In this document: piece after piece, positions 16,124-21,639 of the stretch
Layout: every line of letters begins with the position of its first letter
Position numbering within the stretch: position 1 is the first letter of the stretch
Source: Balneolales bacterium
GTDB taxonomy: Bacteria > Bacteroidota > Rhodothermia > Balneolales > Natronogracilivirgulaceae
Reading direction: 5' to 3'
Assembly: GCA_007131625.1 (NCBI GenBank)
Contig: SLQC01000330.1
Location: 1-21,639, forward strand
DNA: 21,639 bases
Notes under the pieces: model-generated
What the model was told of the DNA's origin: nothing
The model's database searches: none
The model's input: the letters and a program-made list of their open reading frames with translations, nothing else
Made by a program: the position numbers and the translations under genes

Positions 16124-16134
16124 ACGGTGACCGT
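16124..16134. promoter_or_regulatory. Palindrome ACGGTGACCGT in the thrA leader
   Basis: Perfect 5-bp arms around one central base, about 135 bases upstream of thrA. A candidate operator; no regulator can be named. Confidence 0.25.
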
Positions 16135-16335
16135 TCATCAACAGACCGGATTTCTGCAGAATGATACGAGGGGTGAAGTTACAAATATTTGTTGCAAAAA
16201 ACGCATTGTTATGCCGTGAATGGGGAGCATTTTTTCCAAACTCCCTGTTTTCAAGCCATACGGAAGGAGTCATCCATGAGGGTTGCCGCCGGCAGTAATC
16301 TGCCCATAAATTGTATTATGATTGTTCCGAGTTAT
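16135..16335. other. Remainder of the region between the NRAMP-like gene and thrA
   Basis: No gene. Two short hairpins are visible: GGCAG/CTGCC with a four-base loop (16291-16304), 32 bases past the NRAMP stop, and GGGAG/CTCCC (16223-16244). Neither is followed by a T-run in the transcript direction. The promoter of the thr genes probably lies here or just downstream. Confidence 0.35.
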
Positions 16336-17616
16336 TTAAATCAATCTCTGTATGAGATCGAGTACCGATATAAAGGCTGTATAGGATATGATACAGGCAA
16401 ATACAAGGGCTCCCAGTAACCCCGCATTGAGTATAATACCCGCCCGGTGTTTTCCCATATAGTCTTTTCTGTTCACAAGATATGCCATGCAAAAAATTAC
16501 CACCGGCAGAATAAAGACGTTAGCTACCTGCGTAATAATTTGAGCGGCAATAGGATTGCTGCCCAGCAGCGGGACCAGTAAACCCACAACACAGGCCAGT
16601 GCGGTAAGCACTTTGAACCGCCTGGAAGTAGTATCGATTTTCCCGAATTGATAATCCGAAAGAAGCCATGGCAATACCATCATAATGGGAAAAACCGAGG
16701 AGAGTCCTGCACTCATCACTCCGAACATAAAAAGGGTCACCGCAAATTGCCCTGCAAGTGGCTCCAGAGTATTCACCATATCCAGAACTCTCACCACACT
16801 CAATCCATGATGATGCAACGCACCTGTTGCTGTAATCATGATAGCACTGCATATCAGAAAAGTTAAAACCGCTGCAGTAATCGCATCCCTGCGCTGATCC
16901 TTAAAATTTTTTTCGCTCCATCCCTTTCCCTTCATCAGAAGGGGGCGTACCACAAAAGTGGGTGCCGCCATGGTGGTCCCTACGATGGCAGCAACCATTA
17001 ACCTGCCATCCGCACTGTCAGGGATGCTTGGTGAAAGTCCTCTTGCTACTTCCGAAGGGTCCGGCAGCACGATGAACATAGAAATAAAAAAGGCAATCCC
17101 CATCAAGGTTACAAAAAAAATGAGCACCTTTTCGAAAAAGGAATATTCCCCAACCATCAACAAAGAATACATCATCACAATCAGCACTACGGCAAGTCCC
17201 AGGATCGCCCAGTAATTATCCGGCTCCAAATTGGGAAAAAAAAGACAGACGGTCTCCCATGCCGCATTGGCCGTAAGCCCCAGAATACCTGACAAGGATG
17301 ACCACTGTGCCAGGACCACTCCTGTAATGGTGCAGACGGCAACCACTTTCCGGAGTCGTTCCCCTACTCCCAGGCGATTTTTAAAACTTCTGATCGTAGT
17401 ATCGTTGGTCACTATCGCATATCTTCCGAAGGTTTCCATCAGAACAAATGAGAACAGGCAGGCAATAGCCACAAGCCAGAGCAGCTGGGTACCGTATTCA
17501 GCACCCGAAACCGTCATGGTTGTCACACTGCCCGTACCTATGGTGTACCCGATCCCGAAAATTCCCGGACCCACCGCCACGAGAAATATCCCGATTTTTT
17601 TTATCATGGATTGCAT
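16336..17616 (-). CDS. NRAMP-family transporter with non-canonical metal site
   Basis: A 426-residue polytopic protein with about 11 spans, the NRAMP size. It opens with VAVGPGIFGIGYTIGTG (13-29), aligning to TM1 of MntH (GP-F-GYIDPGN), but the DPGN ligands are replaced: Asp by Ile26 and Asn by Gly29. In TM6 the canonical MPH is replaced by GTTMAAPTF (213-221). QLLWLVAIA (44-52) after TM1 and GVMSAGLSSVFPIM later support the NRAMP fold. Canonical Mn2+/Fe2+ coordination seems impossible, so the substrate may be another ion, as in NRAMP-related Mg2+ transporters, or the coupling may differ. Inner membrane. Start at 17616, with an alternative Met four codons on. Confidence 0.8.
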   Translation of the reverse strand: MQSMIKKIGIFLVAVGPGIFGIGYTIGTGSVTTMTVSGAEYGTQLLWLVAIACLFSFVLMETFGRYAIVTNDTTIRSFKNRLGVGERLRKVVAVCTITGVVLAQWSSLSGILGLTANAAWETVCLFFPNLEPDNYWAILGLAVVLIVMMYSLLMVGEYSFFEKVLIFFVTLMGIAFFISMFIVLPDPSEVARGLSPSIPDSADGRLMVAAIVGTTMAAPTFVVRPLLMKGKGWSEKNFKDQRRDAITAAVLTFLICSAIMITATGALHHHGLSVVRVLDMVNTLEPLAGQFAVTLFMFGVMSAGLSSVFPIMMVLPWLLSDYQFGKIDTTSRRFKVLTALACVVGLLVPLLGSNPIAAQIITQVANVFILPVVIFCMAYLVNRKDYMGKHRAGIILNAGLLGALVFACIISYTAFISVLDLIQRLI

Positions 17617-17710
17617 ATGACTATTTATTTCAGATTAGCAAGGGCATATGGAGCACCCATAGACCACACTCAAATAATCATCCATCTATCCATAATAATA
17701 CAACCGGGTT

Positions 17711-17725
17711 TCAACCTTAAGTTGA
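17711..17725. promoter_or_regulatory. Imperfect palindrome upstream of the NRAMP-like gene
   Basis: TCAACCTTAAGTTGA has six of seven arm positions paired, 95 bases upstream of the transporter start. It resembles in style, not in exact sequence, operators of DtxR/MntR-type metal regulators. Suggestive only. Confidence 0.25.
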
Positions 17726-17850
17726 GCCATTTTTCCTCGATTTACATTGAAATAAATGGTCATTGTTTTTGATTGTTATTCACCAATAGTTTGACATGAG
17801 ACCCTTTTTTTTGAATACTTAATTGGGGACCACCACGACTCACTACCCGT

Positions 17851-18291
17851 CTATTTTTGATACACTTCCAGCATCCAGAGGGATCCGTCTTTACGTTCCA
17901 CCAACATGTGTTCGTCATAATGGCGCACCGGCCGGGGAATTGTGGCAGCCCCTCTGATTTTCAAGTTTTTTCCGCGATCATTTGAAACAACCATTTGAGC
18001 ACTGCCCTCTGCCATTTCCCACATGGAAGCCGGTAAAGCCCATAACCCATCATACAAACAGGTTGCCCACAACCTTCCCTCCGGACTCACAGCAAGGCTT
18101 GAAATTCCGGTAAAGGCACGGGTTTCTGTAGCGTATTTTCGTGTGACGAAAGGGTTTTTGATGATCTGAGGTGGGGCAAGATAAATCTCGTCTCTTTGTG
18201 CAGCCGTTTCCATTTCCGGTTTGTCAACAGCAACTGCATCCACAACAACAAACAGACAAAAAACCAACAGTACATATGGATGCCTTTTCAT
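17851..18291 (-). pseudogene. Shrunken remnant of an exported sialidase-like (BNR-repeat) protein
   Basis: A 146-codon frame with a signal peptide (MKRHPYVLLVFCLFVVVDAVA). FTGISSLAVSPEGRLWAT (60-77) matches the first BNR-type strand of sialidase-fold exo-hydrolases, and VVSNDRGKNLK (101-111) is a degraded S-D-GKTW Asp-box. DEHMLVERKDGSLWML (126-141) then matches a motif that in intact homologues lies, by my recollection, well over 100 residues further on. The stop follows at once, where homologues continue with several more blades. I therefore read internal deletion plus loss of the 3' end. The frame is still open, so a recent decay or a reused fragment is possible. A full enzyme would cleave glycans in the periplasm; this product should not fold as a six-blade propeller. 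Confidence 0.55.
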
Positions 18292-18333
18292 AGCAATCGG
18301 GGAAATTTCATTATAATAATTGAATAAATCAGG

Positions 18334-18837
18334 CTAATAGTAAAGATACGGTTTCCAGGTTTCATGGACATTTCCATAAAAATCTCTCAGATAAATAATG
18401 TGATTGGGACGGAACGGTTTGGAAAGTAGTGACATGCCGGCTTCTTTGGGCGTGCGGTTGCCCTTTAGGTGATTGCAGCCGGTGCAGGCCGAGACCAGAT
18501 TCTCCCAGGAATCATCTCCTCCTCTGCTTTTGGGAATGACATGATCGATAGTGAGCATCTCACGTGACCCACAATACATGCAACGGTTATTATCCCTTTT
18601 GATGATATTCCTCCGGGAAAGAACAATATTCTTGTAGGGAATACGGGCGTATTTACGCAGACGGATAACCGTCGGATAATCAAATTCCGAGCGAATTGTC
18701 CGGATTTTTTTTACAGGATGATCATGGAGCATATCCGCCTTTTCAAGAAGAAGTAAAATAATCGACTTCTTGACATTGCAAACGCTCAATGGCTGATAGT
18801 CCTGATTTAATACTAGTACATTGCCGTTAAGTAACAT
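18334..18837 (-). CDS. HNH endonuclease domain protein
   Basis: 167 residues from the ATG at 18837, chosen because MLLNGNVLVLNQDYQPLSVC is the typical start of this conserved family; the frame stays open upstream to 18984 but without family character. The HNH core lies at about 86-130: C86-x2-C89, the ID-HV step with Asp98-His99, IPKSRGGDDSWENLV with Asn113, then C118-x2-C121 and KGNRTP. The paired CxxC motifs should bind structural zinc. The family is widespread as a single chromosomal gene, so it need not belong to a mobile or restriction element; its substrate is unknown. Its ATG overlaps the end of the upstream ORF by 11 bases. Confidence 0.85.
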   Translation of the reverse strand: MLLNGNVLVLNQDYQPLSVCNVKKSIILLLLEKADMLHDHPVKKIRTIRSEFDYPTVIRLRKYARIPYKNIVLSRRNIIKRDNNRCMYCGSREMLTIDHVIPKSRGGDDSWENLVSACTGCNHLKGNRTPKEAGMSLLSKPFRPNHIIYLRDFYGNVHETWKPYLYY

Positions 18838-19195
18838 GGTTGTCAAAGATATTACTATGAATCTGCGTACTGCAACCGTTCGCTTTTTTCCGGCAGGGAT
18901 CACACTGCTTTGTGCTATCCTGCAGCACCGGAATTCCGTGAAACAGACAGGAGAATTGATCAAACCCGGAGATGGCGATTCCATTATCGTTCAATCCACC
19001 ACAAAGATAAGAAACGTCCAAAAAAACCATTGCAGTATTAAAAACACTGCCAGAGGTGATTTTCACCGGATCAAACACAAACCGACACTCCTCTCCGAGA
19101 ACCAGCTGATTGGCCATCCCGGAATATTCGGCAGGAATGTTCCTGACCGGTTCCACTTTCATTGCGGCAATTCCATATCGTAGGTTATGCTTCAT
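18827..19195 (-). CDS. Unrecognised 122-codon ORF overlapping the HNH gene start
   Basis: ATG at 19195, TAA at 18827-18829, overlapping the HNH ATG by 11 bases on the same strand, an arrangement typical of coupled genes. The sequence (for example NIPAEYSGMANQLVLGEECR, then six further cysteines including CDPCRKKANGC near the end) matches no family I know. Codon use looks like its neighbours, but there is no good SD and a plus-strand frame is open over the same stretch. It could be a real small protein or leader sequence of the HNH gene. Confidence 0.35.
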   Translation of the reverse strand: MKHNLRYGIAAMKVEPVRNIPAEYSGMANQLVLGEECRFVFDPVKITSGSVFNTAMVFLDVSYLCGGLNDNGIAISGFDQFSCLFHGIPVLQDSTKQCDPCRKKANGCSTQIHSNIFDNHVT

Positions 19196-19445
19196 GCCAG
19201 TTTCATTGGCTGATATTTCGAACTAATATCGAAAAGCTATTAATATGATGCAAATTTGTATCGAAACGCACACTTTTTTTTCTCTTATCCGCGCTCTTGG
19301 TATATTTCCCAAAATGTGCCAGAAAAGAGCACCCTCTTCCAAACACAATTTTTACAAATGGCCAGAAAAAAACAGTACAGCTCTTCATACTTAAAGGGAC
19401 CGGGTTCGGTACGTAATATGAAACCCCCTGACAAAACAAATATCA
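19196..19445. promoter_or_regulatory. Divergent intergenic region between the minus and plus blocks
   Basis: This is where transcription direction switches, so it must carry promoters for both sides. On the minus strand CAAATTTG (19251-19258) is a one-mismatch fit to the Bacteroidota -7 element TAnnTTTG. No firm -33/-7 pair was found toward the plus strand. Confidence 0.35.
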
Positions 19446-19453
19446 ATGGCTGA
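19358..19453 (+). CDS. Possible 31-codon basic ORF overlapping the anti-sigma gene start
   Basis: Starts MARKKQYSSSYLKGPGSVRN and stops eight bases inside the next gene, so it could couple translation to it. The peptide is strongly basic. No SD precedes it and no family is recognised. Confidence 0.2.
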   Translation: MARKKQYSSSYLKGPGSVRNMKPPDKTNING

Positions 19454-19850
19454 AACCGCATCAATCACACTGCTATCGGACATCAGGGAAATGGACCGTG
19501 TTGCTGAATTTGTAAAGCTGCTTGCAGAGCGGACAGGTTGTAATACCGACCAGGAACACCGGATTCTGCTGGTGCTGAGTGAAGTCGTAACCAACGCCAT
19601 CATTCACGGAAACAAAAAGGTACGGTCCAAACCCGTTGAAGTAACCGCGCTGGTCACAAACTCCGAACTGTTACTGACAGTTTCCGATCAGGGGGAAGGT
19701 TTTGATCCCGGCGCAATCCCCGATCCCCGAAAAAAAGAGAACCTGTTGAAAACAAGAGGACGCGGAGTCTGGTTGATCCATAAGTATGCCGACAAAGTCA
19801 CCTACTCCGACAATGGTTCTAAAGTCAGCATACTGATTCGTTTACCTTGA
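19446..19850 (+). CDS. RsbW-type ATP-binding anti-sigma / serine kinase protein
   Basis: A 134-residue single HATPase domain of the HATPase_c_2 type. N box: SEVVTNAIIHGN (45-56) with Glu46, Asn50 and Asn56. G1 box: DQGEGFDP (81-88). G2 box: GRGVWLI (105-111). The ATP lid is short, as in RsbW/SpoIIAB. Such proteins hold a sigma factor or other partner and release it when an antagonist of the STAS type competes, often phosphorylating that antagonist. No sigma factor, STAS or PP2C gene is in the window. The hybrid kinase gene follows 198 bases downstream on the same strand, so a shared stress-response circuit is possible but only suggested by position. Cytosolic. Confidence 0.88.
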   Translation: MAETASITLLSDIREMDRVAEFVKLLAERTGCNTDQEHRILLVLSEVVTNAIIHGNKKVRSKPVEVTALVTNSELLLTVSDQGEGFDPGAIPDPRKKENLLKTRGRGVWLIHKYADKVTYSDNGSKVSILIRLP

Positions 19851-19874
19851 TTATTTTTGTTTACCCTGATTATT
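19841..19874. repeat. Short direct repeat spanning the anti-sigma gene stop
   Basis: TTTACCTTGATTATT (19841-19855) and TTTACCCTGATTATT (19860-19874) differ at one base, with a 19-base period. The first copy contains the stop codon. Probably a small local duplication. Confidence 0.4.
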
Positions 19875-20048
19875 GATAGATTCACTGTTTTCCCTGGTTT
19901 GTTTCACTGTAACACCAACAGTTTTTTTAACTTTATACCTGATCAATTTATCATTGCATATCTTCATTTAAACGTAATCTCCAACTTTCGCCATTAATGC
20001 GTATCTTTCGCAAAACAAACAACCATTCATATACGATTTACCAGACAG

Positions 20049-21639
20049 ATGTCCGTAAAAAAAGAGTACAGAGCTCGTATTCTCATCGTAGAGGATGAGC
20101 TTATAATAGCTCAAAACCTCAAACATCAGTTGGAAAAACTTGGTTTTTATGTCACCGACATCACTATTGACGACGAAAATACCCGAACCGCATTAAAAAA
20201 AGAATTACCGGATCTGGTATTGATGGATATCACGCTATTTGGGGGAAGTGATGGTGTAGTTCTGGCCAAGTGGATCGACCGGTATTGCCACATTCCTGTC
20301 ATCTTTCTTACTGCCCACACCGATGCAACGACTTTTAAGCGGGCAATCAAGAGTATGCCCTACGGTTATCTGATCAAGCCTGTTAATCCCAATGATCTTT
20401 TCAACAGCATTGAGCTCACACTTCAGCGGCACCAATTGCTACAGAAATTATCTACCAACTCCCATTTACTCGACTCAGTCTTACAAAGCATCGGAGACGC
20501 TGTCGTTGTAGCTGATGCAGATCGCTATTTTATTTACATGAACCGGTCAGCAGAAAAACTATTGGAAACCCGCCTCGACCTTGTTGCCAATACTCCAGTC
20601 GACGAATTGTTGCTGTTTCGCAATCCATCCAACGGGTTGGTCCCGCCGGAATGGGATCTGGGTCGTGTCGAGGACCATCAGGAGATCGATTTTGAGTGCA
20701 AACTTCAGACTGTCAACCGAACCAATCTGTTGGAAGTACACCTCTCCCGGCTTGGTAATTTGTTGACTGAAGAGACACTGGATGGATATCTGATTGTAAT
20801 GCGCGATTTGACCCAACGCAAAAAAACCGAAAATGTTTTTACAAATATTGCCGGTTCTGTAACGTCGGATGTCGGCGAAGCTTTTTTAAACTCTTTAACA
20901 GGAAACCTGACTGAAATTCTGGATGTCGACTACTGTTTACTGGGAGAATTCCATCGCGACACTCCCGATACTTTTACCATCGTCTCAGCTTATTCACGAC
21001 CGGATGAGGCACATATTGATCTTGAAACCTGTTCACTGGCTGGCGCTCCTTTTGAGGCGGTATACCGTAGTGGAAAAACTGTCTGTTTTCAAGATGGTGT
21101 TCAGGAACAGTTTCCGGATGATCGCCAACTGAAAGAGTGGCAGATCAAAGGCTATGCTGCCGCACCTCTTACATCTACGGATGGTAAAACAACCGGTGTA
21201 CTTATTATTTTGAGCCGCCAGAGTCTTGAAGAACCGGAAATTATCAAGACTGTGCTGCAGATTCTGGCCCAGCGCGCAGCCGGAGAAATGGAACGGCGGC
21301 GATACGAACTTCAACTTATTGGCGAACGCAACAGAGCGGATGAGATGAACAAACTGAAAAACAATTTTCTTTCAAACATTAGCCACGAAGTGCGCACACC
21401 GCTGAACAGTATTATCGGTTTTGCGAACCTGCTCAAAGAGGAAATCAGTGGGCCGCAACATCACGAGTACCTCTCCTATATCGAAGAGGGCGGCTACCGT
21501 CTAATGCAAACCATTGAAGACATCCTGGACCTCTCCGTTCTGGAAACATATCCCGAAACCATAGAATTTCAGAAAACGGATCTCGAGGCAGAATTGGACA
21601 TGGCACTCGGGTTCTTCAGCACTTTGGCCAGAGACAAAA
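20049..21639 (+). CDS. Receiver-PAS-GAF-histidine kinase, cut by the window edge
   Basis: Open for 530 codons from the ATG at 20049 to the edge, with no stop on hand translation. Receiver domain 9-125: acidic pocket Glu15-Asp16, phosphoacceptor Asp60 in LVLMD, Thr88 in FLTAH, Lys110 in YLIKP. PAS domain about 140-255 (DSVLQSIGDAVVVAD, then YLIVMRDLTQRKKTE). GAF-like domain about 265-410. A short coiled linker leads to the HisKA domain with NFLSNISHEVRTPLNSIIGF (439-458) and phospho-His446. The HATPase domain must lie beyond the window. With the receiver first and no membrane span seen, it is a soluble hybrid kinase, probably phosphorylated by another kinase and sensing through PAS/GAF. No SD precedes the ATG. 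Confidence 0.9.
   Translation, partial: MSVKKEYRARILIVEDELIIAQNLKHQLEKLGFYVTDITIDDENTRTALKKELPDLVLMDITLFGGSDGVVLAKWIDRYCHIPVIFLTAHTDATTFKRAIKSMPYGYLIKPVNPNDLFNSIELTLQRHQLLQKLSTNSHLLDSVLQSIGDAVVVADADRYFIYMNRSAEKLLETRLDLVANTPVDELLLFRNPSNGLVPPEWDLGRVEDHQEIDFECKLQTVNRTNLLEVHLSRLGNLLTEETLDGYLIVMRDLTQRKKTENVFTNIAGSVTSDVGEAFLNSLTGNLTEILDVDYCLLGEFHRDTPDTFTIVSAYSRPDEAHIDLETCSLAGAPFEAVYRSGKTVCFQDGVQEQFPDDRQLKEWQIKGYAAAPLTSTDGKTTGVLIILSRQSLEEPEIIKTVLQILAQRAAGEMERRRYELQLIGERNRADEMNKLKNNFLSNISHEVRTPLNSIIGFANLLKEEISGPQHHEYLSYIEEGGYRLMQTIEDILDLSVLETYPETIEFQKTDLEAELDMALGFFSTLARDK

Noticed and set aside
16265..16300. GGCAACC-like string after the NRAMP gene, suggesting a SAM-I riboswitch before thrA
   Set aside because: The minus strand reads GGCGGCAACCCTCATGG, but the other conserved SAM-I blocks (GAGGGA, GGCCC, the AAGGTGC-like segment) are absent.
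18821..19183. Plus-strand 120-codon ORF opposite the HNH leader
   Set aside because: Composition is less protein-like than the minus-strand frame, and it starts opposite the HNH coding start.
18334..19195. HNH gene as part of a mobile intron or restriction system
   Set aside because: No intron core, methylase or recombinase is nearby, and this HNH family is usually a solitary conserved gene.

Overview
The window reads as a chromosomal segment of a Bacteroidota/Balneolota-type (FCB group) bacterium. This is inferred from family content: outer-membrane lipoproteins with SS-C type lipoboxes, Tat-exported periplasmic enzymes, serpins, a DUF6807 protein, a DUF4412-like protein, a split 5'-nucleotidase and a fused ThrA. 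Many starts lack a strong Shine-Dalgarno and the exported proteins are acidic. I cannot name a genus. No tRNA, rRNA, CRISPR array or intact insertion sequence was found.

Layout. Everything from position 1 to about 19.2 kb is on the minus strand; the last 2.2 kb is divergent on the plus strand. 1-857: N-terminal part of an exported DUF6807 protein, cut by the window edge. 1244-4290: two tandem paralogous serpin lipoproteins with a 51-codon ORF between them. 4291-5937: a gene-poor, repeat-bearing region with a DoxX-type membrane protein, three copies of a ~32-nt repeat and a Tat-signal gene remnant. 5938-9591: an MtfA-like zinc peptidase, a 5'-nucleotidase split into a metallophosphatase gene and a C-terminal-domain lipoprotein gene (C-terminal half transcribed first), and a DUF4412-like exported protein.

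9697-15989: mnmA and the threonine genes, transcribed thrA (fused aspartokinase/homoserine dehydrogenase), thrB, thrC, then mnmA. These run from aspartate to threonine; the aspartate-semialdehyde dehydrogenase step is not in the window. The thrA leader has a hairpin whose loop holds a strong SD and a 9-codon ORF, and thrC is preceded by a 23-codon ORF that meets it by an ATGA overlap. 16336-17616: an NRAMP-fold transporter lacking the usual metal-ligand motifs. 17851-18291: a shrunken remnant of a sialidase-like gene. 18334-19195: an HNH endonuclease and an unrecognised ORF overlapping its start. 19446-19850: an RsbW-type anti-sigma/ATPase protein, followed by a receiver-PAS-GAF-histidine kinase that runs off the right edge (20049-21639).

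I see no complete new multi-gene system. The best candidates for unusual biology are the paired serpins with diverged reactive loops, the dispersed repeat family and its structured cluster at 4323-4495, the NRAMP-like protein without canonical ligands, and the thrA leader.
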